This document shows, piece by piece, positions 1-6,164 of a stretch of DNA of 9,483 nt. This DNA is from Clostridiales bacterium. Lineage in GTDB: Bacteria > Bacillota > Clostridia > Christensenellales > QALW01. The translations under genes and the position numbers were made by a program. How positions within the stretch are numbered: the stretch's first letter is position 1; each line of letters starts with the position of its first letter. The stretch covers positions 1-9,483 of the forward strand of contig JAHAAN010000135.1 in assembly GCA_018376855.1 (NCBI GenBank), given 5' to 3'. The notes under the pieces were generated by a model that made no database searches, was not told the DNA's origin, and was given only the letters and a program-made list of their open reading frames with translations.

Positions 1-1232
1 GAAAGGCTATGCACGACCGGAACTGTAAGGTGGATATCGAACAGCTTTTTGTGCTGGACGGGCAGAGAAGGGAGATCATTGCGCAGGTAGAGGCTTTAAA
101 GAGCAAGCGCAATGCCGAATCCGCGCAGATCGCAAAGCTGAAGAGGGAGAAGCAGGATGCAAGCGAATTGATCGCCCAAATGGGCGCGGTAGGGGAGGAA
201 ATCAAGCGGCTGGATGAAAAGCTTGCGGCAATAGAGGAGCAGCTCCGGAGCGTGCTGATGATGATTCCCAATATGGCGCATGAGAGTGTGCCGGTGGGAA
301 AGGACGATGCGGAAAATGTCTGCGTTCGCAAATGGGGAGAGCCGAGAGAGTTTCCCTACGAGCCTAAAGCGCATTGGGATATCGGCAGCGATCTGGACAT
401 TTTGGATGCGAATACGGCCGCAAAGGTGACAGGCTCGCGTTTTACGTTTTATAAGGGAATCGGCGCAAGGCTGGAAAGAAGCTGCATCAACTATATGATG
501 GATACGCATGCGAGCCGCGGATATACGGAGATCCTTCCGCCGTATATGGTTAACAGAGCCTCCATGACGGGCACGGGGCAGCTTCCGAAGTTTGAGGAAG
601 ACGCTTTTAAGGTAACGGGCACGGATTATTTCATGATCCCCACGGCGGAGGTTCCCGTAACGAACATGTACCGTGAGACGATCCTCGACGGCGATATGCT
701 GCCGATGAGCTACTGCGCGTATTCCGCCTGCTTCCGTGCGGAGGCGGGCTCAGCAGGGCGCGATACCCGCGGCCTGATTCGGCAGCATCAGTTCAATAAG
801 GTGGAGCTGGTGAAGTTCGTCAAGCCGCAGGACGGATATGCGGAGCTGGAAAAGCTCACGCAGGACGCTGAATATATTTTGCAGACCTTGGGGCTGCCGT
901 ATCGCGTTATGGCGCTTTCCACCGGTGATCTGGGCTTTTCTTCGGCAAAAACGTATGATCTGGAGGTATGGATGCCTTCCTACGGCCGGTATGTTGAAAT
1001 CAGTTCCTGTTCTTGCTTTGAGGATTTTCAGGCCAGACGGGCCGGCATCAAGTTCAGAAATGCAGCTAAAGAAAAGCCGCAGCTTGTTTATACACTTAAC
1101 GGCTCCGGCTTGGCAGTCGGGCGGACGGTTGCTGCGATTCTTGAAAATTATCAGAATCCGGACGGCAGCGTTACCGTTCCGGAAGCCTTGGTTTCATATA
1201 TGGGCTGCGAAAAAATCGGCGAAAAGCTTTAA
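1..1232 (+). CDS. serS: Seryl-tRNA synthetase, 5' partial
   Basis: Class II seryl-tRNA synthetase. It charges tRNA-Ser (and tRNA-Sec) with serine in the cytoplasm. The frame is open from the first bases of the window (codons at 3, 6, 9), and the ATG at 9 lies inside the N-terminal domain, so the true start is probably a few tens of residues upstream, outside the window. Visible parts in order: the helical, charged coiled-coil arm that contacts the tRNA-Ser variable arm (about 60-270); the motif 1 region with TGSRF and RGYTEILPP (about 427-550); the motif 2 region with CFRAEAGSAGRDTRGL and RQHQFNKVE (about 730-810); and motif 3 with NGSGLAVGRTVAAILEN (about 1098-1150). The C-terminus ends normally at TAA 1230-1232. 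All three class II motifs look intact. Family assignment is very secure; only the start is missing. Confidence 0.97.
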   Translation, partial: KAMHDRNCKVDIEQLFVLDGQRREIIAQVEALKSKRNAESAQIAKLKREKQDASELIAQMGAVGEEIKRLDEKLAAIEEQLRSVLMMIPNMAHESVPVGKDDAENVCVRKWGEPREFPYEPKAHWDIGSDLDILDANTAAKVTGSRFTFYKGIGARLERSCINYMMDTHASRGYTEILPPYMVNRASMTGTGQLPKFEEDAFKVTGTDYFMIPTAEVPVTNMYRETILDGDMLPMSYCAYSACFRAEAGSAGRDTRGLIRQHQFNKVELVKFVKPQDGYAELEKLTQDAEYILQTLGLPYRVMALSTGDLGFSSAKTYDLEVWMPSYGRYVEISSCSCFEDFQARRAGIKFRNAAKEKPQLVYTLNGSGLAVGRTVAAILENYQNPDGSVTVPEALVSYMGCEKIGEKL

Positions 1233-1256
1233 GCTGTTATAAGCGCTTTCTTTTTT
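1223..1256 (+). terminator. Possible weak terminator after serS
   Basis: AAAGC at 1223-1227, overlapping the end of serS, can pair with GCTTT at 1245-1249, and a T-rich run (TTTCTTTTTT) follows. The stem is only 5 bp and the loop is long, so this is a weak candidate. Position is in its favour: it lies between the serS stop and the next promoter at 1270. Confidence 0.3.
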
Positions 1257-1269
1257 ATGGCCGTTGTTC

Positions 1270-1298
1270 TTGCAAAGGGTATAAAGTTTTGATATAAT
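1270..1298 (+). promoter_or_regulatory. Sigma-A promoter for the vanZ-like/hflX unit
   Basis: The -35 box is TTGCAA (1270-1275) and the -10 box is a perfect TATAAT (1293-1298), with a spacer of exactly 17 bp. The TG at 1290-1291 is followed by A, giving an extended -10 (TGA-TATAAT). Transcription should start near 1305, about 14 bases before the GGGGTGAAGG ribosome binding site at 1319-1328. Confidence 0.8.
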
Positions 1299-1346
1299 AC
1301 GGGCATATGACGCAAAACGGGGTGAAGGCTTCTGAAAAATATACTC

Positions 1347-1922
1347 GTGCCAATCGCGATTTTATTGCTCTTTATATGCTGCTTTATTTGCGATCGCCGT
1401 AAAAAGCGCATGAGCGGAAAGAGAGATTTTATCTTGTTCGCCCTTTTGTTCGTCTATTGCATGGTCATGGGAAGCATGCTCCTGCTGCCCTTGCACGGAA
1501 CGGTTCCGTTTTTCGATGCCAGCCTGCGGCTGCGTCCGCTGGAGACAACAAGCGCTTTTGTAAAGGATATCTTTCAAAACGGATTTTTTGCGCAGGTATC
1601 GGAGAATACGAAGGGGCTTATGCGCATTTTTGAAAGCTTTTCGCATTCGGCCCGCAACCTGTTGGGAAATACGTTGTTTTTTGTTCCGTTCGGAGTATTG
1701 CTTCAAATGCGTATGCCAACAATAAAGTGGTGGAAAGCACTGCTTTTTGCTGTGCTGATTCCTTTGTTTATTGAATTGTGGCAGGCTGCATTTTGTTACG
1801 GCCGCACCAGCGATGTGGACGACGTGCTGCTCAATGCATGCAGTATAGGGTGCGGCTTTGCGGTTACGGCAGCGCTGCAAAGACATGTGAAAAACAGAAG
1901 AAATAAAGAGGAAAATAAATGA
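1347..1922 (+). CDS. VanZ-like membrane protein
   Basis: A 191-residue membrane protein of the VanZ-like family. VanZ gives low-level teicoplanin resistance by an unknown mechanism, and chromosomal relatives mostly have no known role. Hydrophobic stretches are visible at about residues 1-15, 28-48, 105-122 and 127-145, with another at the C-terminus. The family signature is clear: a GNTLFFVPFG segment, then LFIELWQ, then GRTSDVDDVLLN. The start is uncertain. GTG 1347 has its best Shine-Dalgarno too far upstream (18 nt). A CTG at 1332 in the same frame lies 9 nt after GGGG of that site and would add LKNIL, giving a more usual N-terminus; TGA at 1323 closes the frame above it. The stop TGA (1920-1922) overlaps the ATG of hflX by 4 nt, so the two are probably translationally coupled. 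It is the first gene of a three-gene unit. Confidence 0.85.
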   Translation: MPIAILLLFICCFICDRRKKRMSGKRDFILFALLFVYCMVMGSMLLLPLHGTVPFFDASLRLRPLETTSAFVKDIFQNGFFAQVSENTKGLMRIFESFSHSARNLLGNTLFFVPFGVLLQMRMPTIKWWKALLFAVLIPLFIELWQAAFCYGRTSDVDDVLLNACSIGCGFAVTAALQRHVKNRRNKEENK

Positions 1923-3688
1923 TAAACGGAAATCTAAGCGGAGTTAAAAAAGCTACGGCTGAACGGTTGGAAGCATTGTGGGAGCTTTCGGTAGAGAAGG
2001 ACTGCTTTGCTTCAGCCGAGCTGCTTGAAGAAATGGCGTATATCACAGCCGATACAGGCAGGGAGGTCAGCGTTTATCTGTCGCGTGCCGGAGATATTGA
2101 GTATGTGGCGATCGGGGAAGCCGACCGAGTGAATTTGGACGGCTTAACACTGCGCCGAAGCGAGGAGCGCTTAAGCTCGCTGCGCTGCATTCATACGCAT
2201 CCAAACGGCGACGCAAGGCTTTCTATCGTGGATCTACAGTCGCTGAAAAAGCTCCGGCTTGACGCAATGGCGGCCGTCGGCGTGAAGAACGGCGCTCCTT
2301 TTGGTATGGCGATGGCGGTGCTTTGCTGCGATGATGAGGGTAAGCTTGATACCCGGCAGTTTTTTTGCGCGGATGTTCAGGAGCTGCCGCATGCGCAGTG
2401 GTTGGAGGCGATCGCGGAGGCTGACCGCGCGATTTTGAAAACAAAGCTTTTTGAGGTGGAGCCGAACAGGCAGGAGCGGGTCGCGCTCTTAGGGCACGAC
2501 GAAGCCTCCTTGGAGGAGCTTGCGGGCCTGACGGACACGGCCGGCGGCAAGGTCGTGCTGAGAATCGTGCAGAAGAGGAGCGGCGCTGCGGAGCGTTTCG
2601 GAAAGGGAAAGCTGGAAGAGGCGGCGCTGCAGCTTCAGGCTGTTGACGCAGAATTAGCGATTTACGATGACGAGCTGACGGCGGTTGAGCAAAAAAACAT
2701 GGAGGAAAAGCTCGGCGTGCGGGTGCTTGACCGCACGGCCTTGATCCTTGATATCTTTGCTATGCGCGCGCGTTCGCGCGAGGGGCAGCTGCAGGTGGAG
2801 CTGGCGCAAAGCCGCTATGCGCTGACGCGCCTGATCGGCGAAGGAACGGTTTTGAGCCGTCAGGGCGGCGGCATCGGCACAAAGGGGCCGGGCGAAAAAA
2901 AGCTGGAAACCGATCGAAGGCACATTCGCAGCCGGATCTATGAGCTTGAACGGCAGTTAAAGGGGCTGACGGCGCAGCGCGAGCTTCAAAGAAAGAAAAG
3001 AGTTAAAAACGGCGTGCCGCAGATTGCGCTGGTCGGCTATACGAATGCGGGCAAAAGCACGCTGCTCAATAGGCTTACGGGAGCGGACGCCTATGTGCAG
3101 GATAAGCTTTTTGCCACGCTTGATCCTCTTGTTCGCGGGTGCGCGCTTGAAAAAGGAACGGAAGTGTGCTTTATTGACACCGTAGGGTTTATACGCAAGC
3201 TGCCGCATCACTTGGTCGAAGCGTTTCGATCTACCTTGGAGGAGGCGGCGTATGCCGATATGCTGCTGCATGTGTGCGATGCGTCGAATCCGGAGCTTGC
3301 AGAGCAAATGCGGGCTGTGGAGGAGGTTCTGGAAAAGATCGGCGCAGCCGCTTTGCCCAGAATTACGGTGTTTAATAAGATGGATCAGGCTGAACCGTCG
3401 CAGATTCTTCCGCTCAAAGAGGCCATTCTTGTTTCTGCCGTAACAGGGGAAGGAACGGAAGAATTGAAGACGGCTATTCTTCAAAAACTGAACGAAGGGC
3501 AGCGCACGGAAGAAAGAATTATTCCGTATACGCGGGGAGACGCGCTGGCATTTATTCACAGCAACGGCGTAGTTCTTTCAGAAGAGTATTTGCCGGATGG
3601 AACAAAGGTGATCTTCAGAATGCAGGCGCAGGATCTGATGCGGCTGAACCAGCTGGTAAAGCCGCAGGAAACGGAGGAGGATTTATGA
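1919..3688 (+). CDS. hflX: Ribosome-associated GTPase HflX, long form with N-terminal JAMM-like domain
   Basis: GTPase of the Obg-HflX superfamily. HflX binds the 50S subunit and splits stalled or stressed 70S ribosomes. The G motifs are intact: G1 GYTNAGKST at residues 373-381, G3 DTVGF at about 420, G4 NKMD at 486-489 and G5 SAV at 506. The HflX glycine-rich linker (SRQGGGIGTKGPGEKKLETD) lies just before a coiled-coil helical region at about 335-365. The protein has 589 residues against about 420 for E. coli HflX. The extra ~170 residues at the N-terminus carry H92-T-H94-P-N-G, with S102 and D105 at the spacing of a JAMM/MPN metal site. Long HflX proteins of this kind are, to my knowledge, usual in Clostridia; the role of the extra domain is unknown. 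It overlaps both neighbours by ATGA (1919-1922 and 3685-3688). Confidence 0.96.
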   Translation: MINGNLSGVKKATAERLEALWELSVEKDCFASAELLEEMAYITADTGREVSVYLSRAGDIEYVAIGEADRVNLDGLTLRRSEERLSSLRCIHTHPNGDARLSIVDLQSLKKLRLDAMAAVGVKNGAPFGMAMAVLCCDDEGKLDTRQFFCADVQELPHAQWLEAIAEADRAILKTKLFEVEPNRQERVALLGHDEASLEELAGLTDTAGGKVVLRIVQKRSGAAERFGKGKLEEAALQLQAVDAELAIYDDELTAVEQKNMEEKLGVRVLDRTALILDIFAMRARSREGQLQVELAQSRYALTRLIGEGTVLSRQGGGIGTKGPGEKKLETDRRHIRSRIYELERQLKGLTAQRELQRKKRVKNGVPQIALVGYTNAGKSTLLNRLTGADAYVQDKLFATLDPLVRGCALEKGTEVCFIDTVGFIRKLPHHLVEAFRSTLEEAAYADMLLHVCDASNPELAEQMRAVEEVLEKIGAAALPRITVFNKMDQAEPSQILPLKEAILVSAVTGEGTEELKTAILQKLNEGQRTEERIIPYTRGDALAFIHSNGVVLSEEYLPDGTKVIFRMQAQDLMRLNQLVKPQETEEDL

Positions 3689-4317
3689 TAAAGCTTGAAA
3701 GATACAGTGTGATGAATTTGGAAAATGCGATTCGCGGTGCAAGAAACCCGCTGAACAGCTGGGCAAAGAGCGATAGCTTTTATGACGAAAACGGGCAATA
3801 TGTGCTGGGAGCGGCAGATATAAGCCTTGCCGCGCGGCTGTGCAGCGCCGGAACGGATCACCGAAAGTTTATCAGGCAGATTTTTATCAGCGTGGATATT
3901 ACCGCTCCTTTGTATTGGTGGAAGGAGTATGATACTTATAAGGTCGGAACGACGGCAAACTCTACCAGCACAATGCATAAAATTCACAGTAAGCCTTTTG
4001 AAATGGGGGATTTTTCAACAGACCGGATGAATCAAAGCGCGCTTGCGTGCATGGAGAAAACAATTCAGTGCTTGGAAGCGCTTCGCCTTGCGTATTTGGA
4101 AAGCAAGGATAAAACGGTGTGGTACAGCATGATTCAGCTGCTGCCTTCCAGCTACAATCAAATGAGAACCTGCACCTTCAGCTATGAAAACGCAGCGAAT
4201 ATGTATCATGCGCGTAAGGCGCATAAGCTTGATGAATGGCATGTGTTCTGCGATTGGCTTGCTTCGCTTCCGTATGCGGATATTATGATTACAGGAACGC
4301 TTAAATCCCAGCAATAA
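3685..4317 (+). CDS. ThyX-fold-like protein lacking the ThyX signature; function unknown
   Basis: A 210-residue soluble protein that I recognise as resembling small phage and Clostridia proteins usually left as hypothetical. The order of elements resembles flavin-dependent thymidylate synthase ThyX. Residues 59-76 (HRKFIRQIFISVDITAP) match the strand before the ThyX signature. Residues 78-98 (YWWKEYDTYKVG, then ANSTSTM) sit where ThyX has RHRxxSxNExSxRY. Residues 151-185 (QLLP at 151-154, then an ENAANMYHARK helix and DEW) match the C-terminal LP...LLHF..R...AQWEI pattern. The RHR arginines are absent; only the N..S part is suggestive. Normal ThyX activity is therefore doubtful. It may be a divergent enzyme on another nucleotide or a non-catalytic relative. 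The start ATG overlaps the hflX stop (ATGA), so it is coupled to hflX. No clear terminator follows. Confidence 0.6.
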   Translation: MIKLERYSVMNLENAIRGARNPLNSWAKSDSFYDENGQYVLGAADISLAARLCSAGTDHRKFIRQIFISVDITAPLYWWKEYDTYKVGTTANSTSTMHKIHSKPFEMGDFSTDRMNQSALACMEKTIQCLEALRLAYLESKDKTVWYSMIQLLPSSYNQMRTCTFSYENAANMYHARKAHKLDEWHVFCDWLASLPYADIMITGTLKSQQ

Positions 4318-4327
4318 AAACTTCTGA

Positions 4328-4356
4328 TTGTGCAAAGCACCGCATAATGATATAAT
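4328..4356 (+). promoter_or_regulatory. Sigma-A promoter for the murG-like gene
   Basis: The -35 box is TTGTGC (4328-4333) and the -10 box is a perfect TATAAT (4351-4356), with a 17-bp spacer. TG at 4348-4349 makes an extended -10. The expected start is near 4363, giving a leader of about 40 nt. Its last bases around the -10 (TGATATAAT) are the same as in the promoter at 1270-1298. Confidence 0.8.
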
Positions 4357-4385
4357 AGCGACCGTTATGAATTCATTACCGATAT

Positions 4386-4392
4386 AAAGGAG
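4386..4392 (+). promoter_or_regulatory. Ribosome binding site that sets the murG start
   Basis: AAAGGAG lies 11 nt before ATG 4404 but only 2 nt before the in-frame GTG 4395. The ATG is therefore the likely start. Confidence 0.75.
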
Positions 4393-4403
4393 CTGTGGCT
4401 TTT

Positions 4404-5384
4404 ATGCCGAAAATCGTTTTGACCGGCGGGGGGACTGCCGGCCATGTAACGCCAAACCTTGCGCTTTTGCCGGGGCTGAAATCACATGGGTTTACCGATT
4501 TAAAAAATATAACCGATCCGTTTAAGGTGCTCAAAGGGATTGCGCAATCCCGAAAGATTTTAAAAGAAATCCAGCCTGACGTAGTATTTTCTAAGGGCGG
4601 GTTCGTGGCCGTTCCGGTGGTGTTTGCGGCGCATATGCTCAAGATTCCCACGGTGATTCACGAGTCCGATATCAGCTGCGGCCTGGCGACCAGACTCAGC
4701 ATTCCCAAGGCAAACAAGGTTTGCCTGACGTTCAGCGAAGCGGCCAAGAATGTCGACGCCTCCAAAGCGGTGGTTACAGGGTCGCCGATGAGAGCGGAAC
4801 TGTTCTGCGGCAATGCGGAGAATGCGCGCAAAAAACTGAAATTGGATGAAAAGCCGGTCATTTTGTTTATGGGCGGTTCAAGCGGCGCAAGAGTTATTAA
4901 CCAAACCCTGCGAAAGTGCCTTTCTTCTATTTTGGAAAAATATAATGTTCTGCACATTTGCGGGGCGGGAAATCTTGCGGAGGATCTGCTCAAGGTAAAG
5001 GGATATGTGCAGAAGGAATATGTTACAAAGGAATTGGCGGATTACATGGCGTTGGCGTCAGCGGTGGTTTCGCGTGCCGGAAGCAACAGCATCAACGAGT
5101 TTCTTGCGCTTCATAAGCCGATGCTGCTGATCCCGCTTTCGCGCGAGGTTTCGCGCGGGGATCAGGAGGATAACGCCGAATCCTTTAAAAAAGCCGGCTA
5201 TGCCGATGTGCTTCTGCAGCAGGATATGACGCCCGAAACGCTTTGCCAAGGGATTGACCGTTTGTATGCGAAGCGCGAAACGTATATAAACACAATGAAA
5301 AGTGCGCCGGCGGCAAACGGAACGCAGCGTGTGCTGGATGTGATTTTTCAGCAGGTTCGCGCCGGAGCGCAGAGAAAGAAATAG
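4404..5384 (+). CDS. murG: MurG-like UDP-GlcNAc:lipid I transferase with internal N-domain deletion
   Basis: MurG is the membrane-associated GT-B glycosyltransferase that adds GlcNAc to lipid I to make lipid II. Visible motifs: the N-terminal loop LTGGGTAGHVTPN (from residue 5), then SKGGFVAVPVV, IHESD and LATRLSIPKANKVC, VTGSPMRAELF, the MGGSSGARVIN loop opening the donor domain, and the UDP-GlcNAc site SRAGSNSINEF with PLS and SRGDQEDNAESF. The C-terminal domain looks complete. The N-terminal domain does not: after LKSHGF the sequence goes straight to DLKNITDPFKVLKG, skipping the stretch that in clostridial MurG holds the YIGS...GIEK segment and the SSGKLRRYF segment. About 35 residues are missing, giving 326 aa instead of about 360. 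The frame is open throughout. The gene stands alone behind its own promoter and not in a division/cell-wall cluster, so another murG may exist. Family membership is secure, activity doubtful. Confidence 0.9.
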   Translation: MPKIVLTGGGTAGHVTPNLALLPGLKSHGFTDLKNITDPFKVLKGIAQSRKILKEIQPDVVFSKGGFVAVPVVFAAHMLKIPTVIHESDISCGLATRLSIPKANKVCLTFSEAAKNVDASKAVVTGSPMRAELFCGNAENARKKLKLDEKPVILFMGGSSGARVINQTLRKCLSSILEKYNVLHICGAGNLAEDLLKVKGYVQKEYVTKELADYMALASAVVSRAGSNSINEFLALHKPMLLIPLSREVSRGDQEDNAESFKKAGYADVLLQQDMTPETLCQGIDRLYAKRETYINTMKSAPAANGTQRVLDVIFQQVRAGAQRKK

Positions 5385-5408
5385 CGTGAAAGATAAAATT
5401 TTTCACGC
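5384..5408 (+). repeat. Hairpin 1 in the murG-ybaK gap
   Basis: GCGTGAAA (5384-5391) pairs perfectly with TTTCACGC (5401-5408). The stem can be extended inward by G-U, A-U and U-A pairs, leaving a 3-nt loop. It begins on the last base of the murG stop codon. CCC and not a T-run follows, so it is not a standard intrinsic terminator. Confidence 0.7.
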
Positions 5409-5411
5409 CCA

Positions 5412-5455
5412 AATTTGAAACGCTTTCGGCTTATAATCCGAAACCGTTTCAAATT
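5412..5455 (+). repeat. Hairpin 2, long near-perfect palindrome before ybaK
   Basis: AATTTGAAACG (5412-5422) pairs perfectly with CGTTTCAAATT (5445-5455). After one C/C mismatch (5423/5444), TTTCGG (5424-5429) pairs with CCGAAA (5438-5443) around the 8-nt loop CTTATAAT (5430-5437). It starts 4 nt after hairpin 1 and ends 5 nt before the ybaK ribosome binding site. There is no T-run. The loop contains TATAAT, but I see no matching -35 box at 16-18 bp. It could be an mRNA structure or a DNA operator. Confidence 0.8.
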
Positions 5456-5473
5456 CAACAAGGAAGGATAAAT

Positions 5474-5956
5474 ATGCCTCATAAAAATAAAACGAATGCC
5501 GTGCGAATACTTGAACGCGCCGGTATTGCGTATCAGTGTATAGAATATGCGCATGAAGAGGGCGTTGCTGCAGACGGCAAAACGGTGGCAGCCATGCTGG
5601 GGCAGGACGAAGCAAGCGTGTTTAAGACTTTGGTAACGGTGGGGAGCAGCCGAGAGCATTATGTGTTTGTTGTTCCCGTTGCAAAGGAGCTGGATTTAAA
5701 AGCTGCGGCGCGTGCCGTTGGTGAAAAATCGGTTGAAATGGTTCAGGTCTCGGAGCTTTTGAAACTTACTGGCTATGTGCGCGGCGGCTGTTCGCCGGTG
5801 GGAATGAAAAAGCCGTATCCCACGGTGATAGACGCTTCCGCACGGGAACGGGAATGCATCTATGTCAGCGCCGGCAAAATTGGCCTTCAGGTAAGGCTTG
5901 CGCCGAAGGCATTAGCTGATTTGATCGGCGGCTTTTTTGCTGAAATTGCGCACTAA
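5474..5956 (+). CDS. ybaK: YbaK/EbsC-family aminoacyl-tRNA deacylase
   Basis: A 160-residue cytoplasmic protein of the YbaK/ProX editing family, most like the YbaK/EbsC branch. That branch hydrolyses Cys-tRNA(Pro) made in error by prolyl-tRNA synthetase. Family marks visible: the lysine in SVFKTLVT (K51), which corresponds to the essential substrate-binding lysine; VFVVPVAKELDLKAAA at about 64-79; the GGCSPVG loop at 104-110; and VSAGKIGLQV at 131-140. The length matches the family. ATG 5474 follows AAGGAAGG (5460-5467) at normal spacing. No convincing promoter is visible just upstream; the 5' side is taken up by two hairpins, so it may be read from murG or from an unusual promoter. Substrate specificity within the family is inferred. 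The neighbouring tRNA gene downstream has its own promoter. Confidence 0.92.
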   Translation: MPHKNKTNAVRILERAGIAYQCIEYAHEEGVAADGKTVAAMLGQDEASVFKTLVTVGSSREHYVFVVPVAKELDLKAAARAVGEKSVEMVQVSELLKLTGYVRGGCSPVGMKKPYPTVIDASARERECIYVSAGKIGLQVRLAPKALADLIGGFFAEIAH

Positions 5957-5974
5957 AAAGTGTAGAAAAAGTGC

Positions 5975-6003
5975 TTGACTTTTTTCACGTTTTTGTATAC
6001 AAT
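5975..6003 (+). promoter_or_regulatory. Strong sigma-A promoter for tRNA-Leu
   Basis: The -35 box is TTGACT (5975-5980), the spacer is 17 bp and the -10 box is TACAAT (5998-6003). Each box is one base off consensus. Transcription should start near 6010, about 40 nt before the mature tRNA. An overlapping AAAAAGT/ACTTTTT stem (5966-5972 with 5978-5984), followed by one more T, could act as a weak end for ybaK transcripts. Confidence 0.85.
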
Positions 6004-6050
6004 ACCACTGTTGCCGCGGGTGGAAGCCTGCGCAGCATTTTATAGCATAT

Positions 6051-6133
6051 GCGAGGGTGGCGGAACTGGCAGACGCGCACGTTTGAGGGGCGTGTGGGCA
6101 ACCGTACGGGTTCAAGTCCCGTCCTTCGCACCA
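6051..6133 (+). tRNA. tRNA-Leu, anticodon GAG, CCA encoded
   Basis: The cloverleaf can be read directly. The acceptor stem is GCGAGGG (6051-6057) with CCTTCGC (6123-6129), including one G-T wobble, then discriminator A6130 and genomic CCA 6131-6133. The D stem is GCG/CGC around a loop with GG. The anticodon stem is CACGT/GCGTG with loop TTGAGGG, so the anticodon is GAG (reads CUC/CUU, leucine). An extended variable arm with a short GG/CC stem shows class II. The T stem is ACGGG/CCCGT with loop TTCAAGT. It is the apparent integration target of the element that starts right after it. Confidence 0.95.
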
Positions 6134-6161
6134 AAAAAGCCTTGTATATCAAGGCTTTTTT
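6134..6161. terminator. Bidirectional intrinsic terminator between tRNA-Leu and integrase
   Basis: AAAAAGCCTTG (6134-6144) pairs with CAAGGCTTTTT (6150-6160) around a 5-nt loop. The outer pairs are A/T, so either strand shows a GC-containing stem followed by a T-run. It ends tRNA transcripts on the + strand. It should also stop integrase transcripts on the - strand from running antisense into the tRNA. Confidence 0.85.
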
Positions 6162-6164
6162 CTT

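Noticed and set aside
1307..1402. Short frame starting at ATG 1307, two bases after the predicted transcript start, which might be a leaderless peptide
   Set aside because: It overlaps the VanZ-like gene in another frame, has no ribosome binding site and shows no recognisable sequence.
2957..3559. Long open frame on the - strand inside hflX
   Set aside because: It lies opposite an intact conserved gene, has no family resemblance, and is explained by codon bias.
4328..4341. GTGC-AAA-GCAC hairpin as a terminator for the ThyX-like gene
   Set aside because: The stem is only 4 bp, no T-run follows, and it lies inside a well-formed promoter.
4367..4387. Six-codon frame (MNSLPI) in the murG leader ending at the ribosome binding site
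   Set aside because: It starts only a few bases after the predicted transcript start and has no ribosome binding site; likely chance.
5414..5437. Promoter for ybaK using TTGAAA and TATAAT inside hairpin 2
   Set aside because: The spacing between the boxes is about 11 bp, far too short for sigma-A; no better -35 was found.
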